Assembly: GCF_016526145.1 (NCBI RefSeq) | Contig: NZ_JADDUE010000006.1 | Span: forward strand, 124,001-188,000 | Source: Saccharopolyspora galaxeae | Lineage (GTDB): Bacteria; Actinomycetota; Actinomycetes; Mycobacteriales; Pseudonocardiaceae | Reading direction: 5' to 3' | Length of the DNA stretch: 64,000 bases | Shown here: positions 54,741-62,954 of the stretch, piece after piece | How positions within the stretch are numbered: the stretch's first letter is position 1 | How the letters are laid out: each line of letters begins with the position of its first letter | Notes under the pieces: generated by a model | What the model was told of the DNA's origin: nothing | Databases searched by the model: none | Seen by the model: only the letters and a program-made list of their open reading frames with translations | Program-made: the position numbers and the translations under genes

Positions 54741-56078
54741 ATGTCCAACTCCCTCCTCCTGCTGCACACCGCGATCACGGTGCTCGGAATCGTGGGCTTG
54801 ATCGTGGGTGCGCGGCTGAACCCGGTGATCGTGCTGGTGCTGGGTTCGCTGTACCTCGGCCTGGCCACCGGGCTCGGTTTCGAAGGCACCGCGAAGGCCG
54901 TCACGACCGGGTTCGGCGATTTGATGGCCGAGGTCGGGCTCATCATCGGGTTCGGCGTGCTGCTCGGTTCGCTGCTGTCGGCGACCGGGACGTTGCAGCG
55001 GATCGTCGAGCTGTTCCTGAAGGCGTTCGGGAAGGACCGGTCGCCGTACGCGCTGGGCTTGTCCGCGGGCGTGGTGTTCCCGGCGATCTACTTCGACGTG
55101 GCCCTGGTGATGCTGGCGCCGATCGCGCGCTCGGTGGCCGCCCGCACCGGTGCGAGCGTGGCGGCCGTCGGCGGCGCGCTGGCGATCGGCTTGGAGGTCG
55201 GGCTGCTGATGGTGCTGCCGGGTGCGGCGGCATTGGCGATCAGCGGTTCGCTCGGCGTCGGCCTCGGCATGATGCTGCTGTTCGGCATCGGGATCGGCGT
55301 GGCATCGATCGTCATCGCGGTGTTCCTGCACGGCAGGCTCATGCGCCGCACCTGGAACCCGGCCAAGGACGAAGCGCACGTCGATGACGGCATCGAAGGC
55401 ATGGCCGTGGGCTCCGCGGAAATTCCGAAGCGCACCTTGCCGCTGATCGTGCTCGTGCTGCCGGTGCTGGTGCCGTTGCTGCTGATCGTGCTGGGCACGG
55501 TGACCGAGACCGCGGGTGCGCGGATCGGCTGGATCGCGTTCCTGGCCGACCCGGTGGTGGCATTGCTGATCGGTCTCGTGCTCGGCTGCGCGATCACGGT
55601 GTGGACGTTGTCCAGGGACGCCGTCGAGCGGGCGTTGAACAAGGGCGCGGCCACCAGCGGCACGATCCTGCTGTTCACCGGCGTGGCAGGTTCGCTCGGC
55701 GAGGTGATCAGCCGGACCGGCGTCGGCGACGTGGTGAGCGGGCTGTTCCACGCGGGCAGTGCGTCACCGCTGCTGCTCGCGTGGCTGGTGGCGGCGTTGC
55801 TGCGGCTGGCGCAGGGCTCGGGCTCGGTCGCGGCGATCACCGCGGCGACGCTGCTGGCGCCCGTCGTCGGTGGCCTGGGCACGGCGCCGGTGCTGGTCGC
55901 GCTGGCCGCGGCGGCAGGGGCGAGCTTCGGCGGCCACGTCAGCGACAACACGTTCTGGATGTTCCGCACGCTGCTGAGCCTGTCCACCCGCGGCGCGTTC
56001 CAGGTCTACACGGTCGCCCAGTCGATCATGTCGGTGGTGGCGCTGGCTCTCGTGCTCGTCGCGGACCTGGTCAGCTGA
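54741..56078 (+). CDS. GntP family gluconate-type permease
   Basis: The 445-residue protein has about 12 transmembrane segments. It shows the GntP family landmarks LNPVIVLVLGSLYLGLATGL, GFGDLMAEVGLIIGFGVLLG, RLAQGSGSVAAITAATLLAP and GASFGGHVSDNTFWMFRTLL. Such proton symporters import gluconate and other sugar acids. The ATG at 54741 follows AAGG and gives the family N-terminus; an earlier ATG at 54711 is less likely. It ends the unit of the FCD-type regulator, and a hairpin with AAAG/CTTT ends follows. No kinase or aldolase for complete catabolism is encoded nearby. Confidence 0.92.
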   Translation: MSNSLLLLHTAITVLGIVGLIVGARLNPVIVLVLGSLYLGLATGLGFEGTAKAVTTGFGDLMAEVGLIIGFGVLLGSLLSATGTLQRIVELFLKAFGKDRSPYALGLSAGVVFPAIYFDVALVMLAPIARSVAARTGASVAAVGGALAIGLEVGLLMVLPGAAALAISGSLGVGLGMMLLFGIGIGVASIVIAVFLHGRLMRRTWNPAKDEAHVDDGIEGMAVGSAEIPKRTLPLIVLVLPVLVPLLLIVLGTVTETAGARIGWIAFLADPVVALLIGLVLGCAITVWTLSRDAVERALNKGAATSGTILLFTGVAGSLGEVISRTGVGDVVSGLFHAGSASPLLLAWLVAALLRLAQGSGSVAAITAATLLAPVVGGLGTAPVLVALAAAAGASFGGHVSDNTFWMFRTLLSLSTRGAFQVYTVAQSIMSVVALALVLVADLVS

Positions 56079-56094
56079 GGCCCCGCCACGCACC

Positions 56095-56117
56095 AAAGCC
56101 CCCCGAGCGGGGGCTTT
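56095..56117 (+). terminator. Hairpin terminator after the GntP permease gene
   Basis: AAAGCCCCC (56095-56103) pairs with GGGGGCTTT (56109-56117) over a 5-nt loop, starting 17 nt after the stop. The stem ends in three T only. Confidence 0.8.
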
Positions 56118-56302
56118 CGTGCTGTTCGGGGACGTTTCGCAGCGGGCCGTACCCGATCGGTTCAGGTAGATGTGACGTGCGGCACCTGTTGCGGTGGCAG
56201 GCCCCGGCGCAATGATTGGGTGGCCAAAGGTTGGAAGGCCGAGTAATCGGCCCGTTCGGCGGCGGGCATCAACGGCGAGATCGGTGAAAGGTTCGGTGCG
56301 GT

Positions 56303-57802
56303 ATGTCCCAGGAGTTGACGCACTTCATCGGCGGCGAGCGGGTCGCCGGGACCTCCGGGAACTTCGGTGACGTGTTCGATCCGAACACCGGGCAGGTGCA
56401 GGCAGCGGTGCCGTTGGCCTCGACCGGCGAGGTCTCCGCCGCCGTCGCCGACGCGGCCGCGGCGCAACCGGCGTGGGCGGCGCAGAACCCGCAGAAGCGG
56501 GCCCGGGTGCTGATGCGCTTCCTGCAACTGGTCAACGACGAGATGGACTCGCTGGCCCGGCTGCTGGCCGCCGAGCACGGCAAGACCGTCCCGGACGCCA
56601 AGGGCGACATCCAGCGCGGCCTGGAGGTCGTCGAGTTCGCCGTCGGCATCCCGCACCTGCTCAAGGGCGAGTACAGCGAGAACGCGGGAACCGGCATCGA
56701 CGTCTACTCGATGCGCCAGCCGCTGGGCGTGGTCGCGGGCATCACCCCGTTCAACTTCCCGGCGATGATCCCGCTGTGGAAGGCCGCACCTGCCATCGCG
56801 GCGGGCAACTCCTTCGTGCTCAAGCCCTCCGAACGGGACCCGTCGGTGCCGCTGCGGCTGGCGGAGCTGTTCGTCGAAGCGGGCCTGCCGCCGGGCGTGC
56901 TCAACGTGGTCAACGGCGACAAGACCGCGGTGGACGCGGTGCTGACCGACCCGCGGATCGAGGCGGTCGGGTTCGTCGGCTCCTCGTCGATCGCGGAGTA
57001 CATCTATTCGACCGCGGCCGCGCACGGCAAGCGCGCGCAATGCTTCGGCGGCGCGAAGAACCACATGATCGTGATGCCGGATGCGGATCTGGACCAGGCG
57101 GTGGAGGCGCTGGTCGGCGCCGGCTACGGCTCGGCGGGTGAGCGGTGCATGGCGATCTCGGTGGCGGTGCCGGTCGGCCAGGCCACCGCGGACGCGTTGG
57201 TGGAGAAGCTCACCGAGCGGGTGCGCAAGCTCAAGATCGGCACCAGCTTCACCGAGGATGCCGACTTCGGGCCGCTGGTGACCAGGCAGGCGAAGCAGCG
57301 GGCGGACGACCTGGTCACCGCAGGTGTCGACGAAGGGGCGGAGCTGCTGGTCGACGGTCGCGGGTTCGAGATGGCAGGCCACGAGGGCGGCTTCTTCGCG
57401 GGTGCCTCGCTGTTCGACCACGTCACGCCGGACATGCGGATCTACCGGGAGGAGATCTTCGGTCCCGTGCTGTCGGTGGTGCGCGCGGCCGATTACGAGG
57501 AGGCGCTGCGGCTGCCGAGCGAGAACGAGTACGGCAACGGGGTCGCCATCTTCACCAGGGACGGCGACGCGGCGCGCGAGTTCGTCAGCCGCGTCGACAC
57601 CGGGATGATCGGGGTGAACGTGCCGATCCCGGTGCCGATCGCGTACCACACCTTCGGCGGCTGGAAGCGCTCCGGCTACGGCGACCTGAACCAGCACGGC
57701 CCGGACTCGATCAAGTTCTACACCAAGACCAAGACGGTCACCTCGCGCTGGCCGTCCGGGCTCAAGGAAGGCGCCAGCTTCACCATTCCGACCATGAACT
57801 GA
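56303..57802 (+). CDS. mmsA: Methylmalonate-semialdehyde dehydrogenase (CoA-acylating)
   Basis: MmsA oxidises methylmalonate semialdehyde to propionyl-CoA at the end of valine breakdown. The 499-residue aldehyde dehydrogenase has VAGITPFNFPAMIPLWKAAP, CFGGAKNHMIVMPDADLDQA and the catalytic cysteine in YGSAGERCMAISV (C282). These are the hallmarks of this CoA-dependent subfamily rather than ordinary aldehyde dehydrogenases. The ATG has AAAGG about 12 nt upstream, a rather distant site. It begins a four-gene valine-degradation run in one direction. Confidence 0.96.
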   Translation: MSQELTHFIGGERVAGTSGNFGDVFDPNTGQVQAAVPLASTGEVSAAVADAAAAQPAWAAQNPQKRARVLMRFLQLVNDEMDSLARLLAAEHGKTVPDAKGDIQRGLEVVEFAVGIPHLLKGEYSENAGTGIDVYSMRQPLGVVAGITPFNFPAMIPLWKAAPAIAAGNSFVLKPSERDPSVPLRLAELFVEAGLPPGVLNVVNGDKTAVDAVLTDPRIEAVGFVGSSSIAEYIYSTAAAHGKRAQCFGGAKNHMIVMPDADLDQAVEALVGAGYGSAGERCMAISVAVPVGQATADALVEKLTERVRKLKIGTSFTEDADFGPLVTRQAKQRADDLVTAGVDEGAELLVDGRGFEMAGHEGGFFAGASLFDHVTPDMRIYREEIFGPVLSVVRAADYEEALRLPSENEYGNGVAIFTRDGDAAREFVSRVDTGMIGVNVPIPVPIAYHTFGGWKRSGYGDLNQHGPDSIKFYTKTKTVTSRWPSGLKEGASFTIPTMN

Positions 57803-57838
57803 GCTCGGTGAGCCTGCCCCACAGGTGAGGAGTCAGAC

Positions 57839-59023
57839 GTGTCCGTTGCAGCGGTAACCGGCCCCACCGGCGCGGCGTCGCCGTTCGAGCTGTCCGAGGA
57901 CCAGCGCGCGATCCAGCAGACCGCCCGCGAGTTCGCCGCCGAACAGCTCGCCCCGCACGCGGTGCAGTGGGACCAGGACAAGCACTTCCCGGTGGAGGTG
58001 CTGCGCACCGCCGGGGAACTGGGCATCGGCGGGATCTACGTCGACGACGCCTACGGCGGCACCGGGCTGAGCCGGTTCGACTCGGTGCTCATCTTCGAGG
58101 CGCTGGCCTCCGGTGACCCTTCGGTGGCGGCGTACCTGTCGATCCACAACATGGTCGCCGGGATGATCGACCGGTTCGGCGACGCCGAGCAGAAAGCCCA
58201 GTGGCTGCCCGGGTTGTGCTCGCTGCAGCAGCGGGCGAGCTACTGCCTGACCGAACCGGAGGCGGGCTCGGACGCGGCCGCGCTGCAGACCCGCGCGGTG
58301 CGCGACGGGGACGACTACCTGCTCACCGGGGTCAAGCAGTTCATCTCCGGCGGCGGCAGCTCGGACGTCTACGCGGTGATGGCGCGCACCGGGGACACCG
58401 GGTCCGGCGGCATCTCCACGTTCCTGGTCGAAGCCGGTGCGCAAGGGCTCTCGTTCGGGCCGAACGAGCGCAAGATGGGCTGGAACGCCCAGCCCACCCG
58501 GCAGGTGCTGTTCGACGAGGTCCGGGTGCCCGCGAGCAGGCGGCTGGGGCCGGAGGGCATCGGGTTCAAGATCGCCATGGCGGGGCTGGACGGCGGCCGG
58601 CTCAGCATCGCGGCCTGCTCGCTCGGGGGCGCGCAGGCCGCGTTGGACAAGAGCCTTGCCTATGTCCGGGAGCGCAGCGCGTTCGGATCGAAGCTCAGCG
58701 AGTTCCAGGTGCTGCAGTTCAAGCTCGCCGACATGGCGACCGATCTGGAGGCCGCGCGGATGCTGCTGTGGCGCGCGGCGTGGGCGCTGGACACCCGCGA
58801 TCCGGACGCCACCCGGCTGTGCGCGATGGCCAAGCGGCTGGCCACCGACGCGGGCTTCGCCGTGGCGAACGAGGCACTTCAGATCCACGGTGGTTACGGA
58901 TACCTTGCCGAGTACGGCCTGGAGAAGATCGTTCGCGACCTGCGCGTGCACCAGATCCTCGAAGGCACCAACGAGATCATGCGCTTGATCATTTCCCGTG
59001 GATTGCTGGAGTCGGCATCATGA
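57839..59023 (+). CDS. Acyl-CoA dehydrogenase, likely isobutyryl-CoA dehydrogenase
   Basis: The 394-residue flavoprotein has CLTEPEAGSDAAAL at the substrate and FAD site, YVRERSAFGSKLSEFQVLQF and IHGGYGYLAEYGLEKIVRDL, and the catalytic Glu near E375 in QILEGTNEIMR. It should convert isobutyryl-CoA to methacrylyl-CoA. That specificity is inferred from the flanking mmsA, 3-hydroxyisobutyryl-CoA hydrolase and mmsB genes. GTGAGGAG lies shortly before the GTG. Its stop overlaps the next start by four bases (ATGA). Confidence 0.92.
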   Translation: MSVAAVTGPTGAASPFELSEDQRAIQQTAREFAAEQLAPHAVQWDQDKHFPVEVLRTAGELGIGGIYVDDAYGGTGLSRFDSVLIFEALASGDPSVAAYLSIHNMVAGMIDRFGDAEQKAQWLPGLCSLQQRASYCLTEPEAGSDAAALQTRAVRDGDDYLLTGVKQFISGGGSSDVYAVMARTGDTGSGGISTFLVEAGAQGLSFGPNERKMGWNAQPTRQVLFDEVRVPASRRLGPEGIGFKIAMAGLDGGRLSIAACSLGGAQAALDKSLAYVRERSAFGSKLSEFQVLQFKLADMATDLEAARMLLWRAAWALDTRDPDATRLCAMAKRLATDAGFAVANEALQIHGGYGYLAEYGLEKIVRDLRVHQILEGTNEIMRLIISRGLLESAS

Positions 59024-60066
59024 CATCAACCGCCCCGGAAGTTCTGCTCAACGTAGAGGGCGCGCTCGGACGGATCACGCTCAACCGCCCCAAGGCGATC
59101 AACTCGCTCACCTTGGAGATGGTGCGGTCGATCACCGAGGCACTTGAGCAGTGGCGTTCCGACGACCGGGTGCGCGCGGTGCTCATCGAGGGCGCCGGGG
59201 AACGCGGCCTGTGCGCGGGCGGGGACATCCGCGCGCTCTACGACGCGGCCAAGGCCGACGACGACTCGCTGCCGAAGGCGTTCTGGAGCGAGGAGTACCG
59301 GCTCAACGCGGCGCTGTCGCACTACCCGAAGCCCGTGGTCGGGCTGATGGACGGCGTGTGCATGGGCGGCGGCGTGGGCATCACCGCGCACGGTTCGCAC
59401 CGGGTGGTCACCGAACGTTCCAAGGTCGGGATGCCGGAGACCGGAATCGGGTTCGTGCCCGACGTGGGCGGCACCTACCTGCTCTCGCGCGCGCCGGGTG
59501 AGTTCGGCACGCACCTGGCGCTGACCGGTACTCCGGTCGGCGGCGCGGACGCGATCGCGCTGGGCCTGGCCGACGATTTCGTGCCCAGCGACCGGCTCGA
59601 AGAGCTGGTCGCGGCGTTGACCGATGGCGAGGTGGACGCGGCGCTGGCCAGGTTCGCCACCGAGCGCCCGCCCGCACCGCTGGCGGCGCAGCGGGAATGG
59701 ATCGAAGCGGCCTATTCCGCCGACCGCGTGGAAGACGTCCTCACCAGGCTGCGCGCGCGCCCGGAAGAAGCCGCGCAGCAGGCCGCCGACGCCATCGAGA
59801 CCAAGTCGCCGACCTCGCTGAAGATCACGCTGCGCGCCCTGCGGTCGCGCCCGGACACCTTGGAGCAGGCGCTCGACCAGGAATACCGGCTGGCGCTGGC
59901 CACCGTTTCGGTCGGCGATTTCGTGGAGGGCGTGCGCGCCACGCTCGTCGACAAGGACAAGGACCCGAAGTGGTCGCCGGAGCGCCTGGACGAGGTGACC
60001 GACGAGTTCGTCGAGCGGTTCTTCGCCCCGCTCGGCGCCGCGGAATTGGGACTCGCAGCGGACTGA
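59020..60066 (+). CDS. 3-Hydroxyisobutyryl-CoA hydrolase (enoyl-CoA hydratase family)
   Basis: The 348-residue protein has the long ECH_2-type crotonase fold: GERGLCAGGDIRALYDAAKA (residues near 60-79), GVCMGGGVGITAHGSHRVVT, and KVGMPETGIGFVPDVGGTYL with the active-site Glu and Asp. Its length and the LSRAPGEFGTHLALTG segment favour the hydrolase over ordinary enoyl-CoA hydratases of about 260 residues. It removes CoA to free 3-hydroxyisobutyrate for MmsB. The ATG overlaps the acyl-CoA dehydrogenase stop, indicating coupled translation. Confidence 0.92.
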   Translation: MTSTAPEVLLNVEGALGRITLNRPKAINSLTLEMVRSITEALEQWRSDDRVRAVLIEGAGERGLCAGGDIRALYDAAKADDDSLPKAFWSEEYRLNAALSHYPKPVVGLMDGVCMGGGVGITAHGSHRVVTERSKVGMPETGIGFVPDVGGTYLLSRAPGEFGTHLALTGTPVGGADAIALGLADDFVPSDRLEELVAALTDGEVDAALARFATERPPAPLAAQREWIEAAYSADRVEDVLTRLRARPEEAAQQAADAIETKSPTSLKITLRALRSRPDTLEQALDQEYRLALATVSVGDFVEGVRATLVDKDKDPKWSPERLDEVTDEFVERFFAPLGAAELGLAAD

Positions 60067-60111
60067 TCCCGCTGCAGCCGGGGCCGTCCCGGCCGATCGG
60101 CAGAAGGGAAC

Positions 60112-61053
60112 GTGACAATGGCTGTCATCGCTTTCATCGGGCTGGGCCACATGGGCGGGCCCATGTCGGCGAACCTGGTCAAGGCCGGGCACGCGGTGCG
60201 CGGGTTCGACCTGGCCCCTGCGGCGCTGGCGCAGGCGCGGGCGAACGGCGTGACCACCGCGGACTCGGCGGCCGATGCGGTGGCCGGGGCGGATGCGGTG
60301 ATCACCATGCTGCCCAGCGGCAAGCACCTGCTGGACTGCTACCGGGAGGTGCTCGGTTCGGTGCAGCCGGGTGCGCTGCTGATCGACTGCTCCACGGTCG
60401 ACGTCGCCGACGCGCGGGCGGCGCACGAGGCGGCGGGCGCGGCCGGGTTCGGTTCGCTGGACGCCCCGGTCTCCGGCGGTACCGCGGGCGCAGAGGCGGG
60501 CACGCTGACGTTCATGGCGGGCGGTGCCGCCGACGTGTTCCAGCGCGCGGAGGCGGTGCTGGAACCGATGGCGCGCAAGGTGATCCACTGCGGCGGCGCC
60601 GGGCACGGGCAGGTCACCAAGATGTGCAACAACCTCATCCTTGGCGCGTCGATGATCGCGGTCAGCGAGGCTTTCGTGCTGGGCGAGCGGCTCGGGCTGA
60701 GCAACCAGGCGCTCTACGACGTCGCCTCGATCTCCACCGGGCAGTGCTGGTCGCTGACCACGAACTGCCCGGTGCCGGATCTGGTGGAGACCAGCCGCGC
60801 GAATCACGACTACGAGCCGGGGTTCTCCGCGGCGCTGATGCTCAAGGACCTGCGGCTGGCCGAGTCCGCGGCCGAGCAGAGCGGCACCGACACCGCGATC
60901 GGGCAGCTGGCCACGGAGCTGTACCAGCGGTTCAACGCCGAGGGCGGCGGCGAGTACGACTTCGGCGCGATCATCCGCTCCATCCGGGAGCACTCCGGTG
61001 CCGAGGGCACGGTGACGCCGTCCGGATCGGCGGAGGCCACCGGCACGGCGTGA
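60112..61053 (+). CDS. mmsB: 3-Hydroxyisobutyrate dehydrogenase
   Basis: MmsB oxidises 3-hydroxyisobutyrate with NAD to methylmalonate semialdehyde, the MmsA substrate. The 313-residue protein has the nucleotide-binding IGLGHMGGPMSANLVKAGHA, the substrate-binding DAPVSGGTAGAEAGTLTFMA, and the catalytic lysine in GHGQVTKMCNN (about K170). GTG at 60112 follows AAGGGAA; the ATG at 60118 is an alternative. It completes the four-step set from isobutyryl-CoA to propionyl-CoA present at 56303-61053. Confidence 0.95.
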   Translation: MTMAVIAFIGLGHMGGPMSANLVKAGHAVRGFDLAPAALAQARANGVTTADSAADAVAGADAVITMLPSGKHLLDCYREVLGSVQPGALLIDCSTVDVADARAAHEAAGAAGFGSLDAPVSGGTAGAEAGTLTFMAGGAADVFQRAEAVLEPMARKVIHCGGAGHGQVTKMCNNLILGASMIAVSEAFVLGERLGLSNQALYDVASISTGQCWSLTTNCPVPDLVETSRANHDYEPGFSAALMLKDLRLAESAAEQSGTDTAIGQLATELYQRFNAEGGGEYDFGAIIRSIREHSGAEGTVTPSGSAEATGTA

Positions 61054-61089
61054 GCTCCGGCCCGGGTTCATCGGGTTGCAACCCGGGCG

Positions 61090-61095
61090 TAGGCT
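61090..61095 (+). promoter_or_regulatory. -10 element TAGGCT for a predicted leaderless mRNA
   Basis: TAGGCT fits TANNNT and ends 7 nt before the GTG at 61103, which precedes a small membrane-protein gene. Confidence 0.5.
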
Positions 61096-61102
61096 CCGCG
61101 CC

Positions 61103-61321
61103 GTGATGGACTGGCTGTTCGAGTTGTGGGACGCCGTCGAGCTGTGGCTCGTGCAGCTGTGGTACCCGCTGCAGGTGACGCTGGTGCTGGCGGTGCTGCT
61201 GCCGGTGTGCTTCGGCTTGGCGAAGGTGCTCGACCGGGGCATCGACGGGCTCGGCGCGAAGCTGACGCGGCTGCGCGATGCCGAGCCGCCGGTGCGTTCC
61301 CGCCCGAAGGCGCAGCGGTAG
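61103..61321 (+). CDS. Small membrane protein of unknown function
   Basis: GTG-ATG at 61103 begins a 72-residue protein with an aromatic N-terminal amphipathic part (DWLFELWDAVELWLVQLWYP). One transmembrane helix follows (about 29-47, LQVTLVLAVLLPVCFGL), then a basic tail. A TAGGCT box lies 7 nt upstream of the GTG. The TAG stop shares its last base with the next GTG, so this gene and the barnase-like remnant downstream are probably co-translated. I know no function; a role in secretion of a neighbouring product is only a guess from context. Confidence 0.65.
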   Translation: MMDWLFELWDAVELWLVQLWYPLQVTLVLAVLLPVCFGLAKVLDRGIDGLGAKLTRLRDAEPPVRSRPKAQR

Positions 61322-61572
61322 TGAACCGCGTGTCCTCCCGCAAGCGGATCACGATCGCCCTGGTCGGGCTGATCGTGCTGGTGGTGGTCGGCTGGTTCGT
61401 GCAGCAGCGCTCGGCCGACCCGTCCGCTCCCGCGGGCATGTCCCGGCCCGCGGTGAGCTCGCCGATGCCGGTTTCCTACGATTCGTGGCCGATCCGGAGT
61501 TCGTCCGGATCGGCTTTCGAGGTTGTGCGGGCCCGGGGCCTCCCGGTGCCCGGTGGCGGGCCGTGGGGCTGA
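61321..61572 (+). pseudogene. Likely remnant of a barnase-type secreted ribonuclease (N-terminal signal anchor only)
   Basis: The frame starts with GTG and has a signal-anchor segment (ITIALVGLIVLVVVGWFVQQ, about residues 10-29), then a short linker (RSADPSAPAG). The rest, from about residue 40, reads as unrelated low-complexity sequence and ends after 83 residues. Secreted guanyl-specific ribonucleases of the barnase type in actinomycetes have this kind of short N-terminus followed by a catalytic domain, and here a barstar gene lies downstream. I could not find the catalytic domain in any frame up to 61715. The identity is inferred from context and the N-terminus; a genuine short membrane protein is the alternative. 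Confidence 0.5.
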
Positions 61573-61715
61573 GTCCCTTCCGGTCGCGGAATGGCCCCGC
61601 ACAGCGGGAAAAGTGACGTTTTCGTGGTTGTCGACTTGCGCGGTTGAGTGGGATGTTTGCGACGAAGCTGCTGGCGGCTAAACGGCCCGGCAAGGTCTTC
61701 CGGAAGGAGTCTGCG

Positions 61716-62087
61716 GTGGGCGAGCAGGAGCAGCCTGAGCAGAGCGCGGTGAGCGCCCGCGAGGCCGCTGCGGCGGCCGAGCAGCGGGGCGCGGTACCGC
61801 ACGTCCTCGACGGCCGGGAGCTGGTGAACAAGCGCACCACGCTGGAGGGCATCGCGGCGGCGCTGTCCTTCCCGGAGTGGGCGGGCCGCAATCTGGACGC
61901 GCTCTACGACTGCCTCACCGACCTGTCCTGGCTGCCCGAGGGCGAGCACGTGCTGATCTGGTCCGGCTCCACCTCGCTGGCCCAGCACGACCCGAGGGCC
62001 TACGAGAAGATCAACTCGGTGTTGCGGGACGCGGCCCGCAACACCGTCTGCGGCCGCTCCTTCGAACCGGTGCTCACCCGCGACTGA
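61716..62087 (+). CDS. Barstar family ribonuclease inhibitor
   Basis: The 123-residue protein contains the barstar signature FPEWAGRNLDALYDCLTDLS (about residues 56-75), preceded by VPHVLDGRELVNKRTTLEGI and followed by VLIWSGSTSLA. Barstars bind and block barnase-type ribonucleases inside the producing cell. AAGGAG lies 6 nt before the GTG at 61716; the longer frame from 61644 lacks family-like residues in its extra part. The ribonuclease expected upstream appears to be truncated, making this an orphan inhibitor that may still protect against related toxins from other strains. Confidence 0.88.
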   Translation: MGEQEQPEQSAVSAREAAAAAEQRGAVPHVLDGRELVNKRTTLEGIAAALSFPEWAGRNLDALYDCLTDLSWLPEGEHVLIWSGSTSLAQHDPRAYEKINSVLRDAARNTVCGRSFEPVLTRD

Positions 62088-62133
62088 GCGGACGCCGAGC
62101 TGCGGGTGGACCGGTCCATCCTTCGGGCCGTGT

Positions 62134-62913
62134 TCAGGATTCCTGTTCGGGTACCCAAGAAGCCGGGCGCTTCTCCTTGAAGGCGCGCATTCCCTCCTGG
62201 CCCTCTTCCGAGGCGAAGTGGTGGGCGGAGAGGTCGAGCATGGCGTCGAAGTCCTCGTTGAGGGTGCTCGCCCGCGGGCGGCGCAGCATCGCCTTGGTGG
62301 CGGCCAGGGCGTTCGGGGCGCCGCGGGTGAGTAGGTCGGCGTAGCGGCGCGTTCGGGTGTCGAGTTCTTCGGCGGGAACGGCGGAGTTGAGCAGGCCGAT
62401 CTCGACGGCCCGGTGGGCGTCGAAGGTCTCGCCGGTCAGGAACAGTTCGTGCGCGGCGCGCGGTTGCAGGCGCGGCAGCACGGTCAGCGAGATCACCGCG
62501 GGCACGACGCCGATTCGGACTTCGGAGAAGGCGAAGGTCGCGGTCTCGGCGGCGACGGCGAGGTCGCAGGCGGCGACGATGCCGACTCCGCCGGCGCGGG
62601 CGGGGCCCGCGAGTTTCGCCACGACCGGTTTCGGGCTGGTCCACAGCGTTTCCAGGATGTCGGGCAGTTCCCGCACGCCCTGGTCCTGCGAACCGGCGCC
62701 GCTGGATTCCTTCAGGTCCATGCCCGAGCAGAACACCGGCCCGGTGTGGTCCAGGATGACGACCCGCACCGCTTCGTCGGCCAACGCGGCGGCCAACTGC
62801 TCGCGGAGTTCGCGGCGCAACTGCGCGGACAGCGCGTTGCGGTTGTGCGGGAAGTCCAGCGTGATCGTCGCGATGCCCGCTTCGACGTTGCGGTGCACGA
62901 GTTCTTCGCCCAT
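62134..62913 (-). CDS. Enoyl-CoA hydratase/isomerase family protein
   Basis: The 259-residue crotonase-fold protein has NRNALSAQLRRELREQLAAA, the oxyanion-hole segment GPVFCSGMDLKE, and AGPARAGGVGIVAACDLAVA. The second catalytic segment reads FAFSEVRIGVVPAVISLTVL, where the usual catalytic Glu positions are not both present, so an isomerase or thioesterase rather than a hydratase activity is possible. The ATG at 62913 gives the family N-terminus. It faces the barstar gene tail to tail with only 46 bp between. Confidence 0.88.
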   Translation of the reverse strand: MGEELVHRNVEAGIATITLDFPHNRNALSAQLRRELREQLAAALADEAVRVVILDHTGPVFCSGMDLKESSGAGSQDQGVRELPDILETLWTSPKPVVAKLAGPARAGGVGIVAACDLAVAAETATFAFSEVRIGVVPAVISLTVLPRLQPRAAHELFLTGETFDAHRAVEIGLLNSAVPAEELDTRTRRYADLLTRGAPNALAATKAMLRRPRASTLNEDFDAMLDLSAHHFASEEGQEGMRAFKEKRPASWVPEQES

Positions 62914-62954
62914 GCGGCGAACCGTAGCCGCCTGGGCAGCCGGGGAGCCAGGAC

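Noticed and set aside
53226-55751. An 841-codon minus-strand open frame opposite the isomerase, SDR and permease genes
   Set aside because: It has the same His/Gln/Arg-rich shadow composition, while all three plus-strand genes have clear family motifs.
59026-61602. An 858-codon minus-strand open frame opposite the valine-degradation genes
   Set aside because: It is a compositional shadow; the plus-strand genes have intact catalytic motifs throughout.
61644-61715. An upstream ATG start for barstar (61644)
   Set aside because: The extra 24 residues do not look like barstar, and AAGGAG lies 6 nt before the GTG at 61716.
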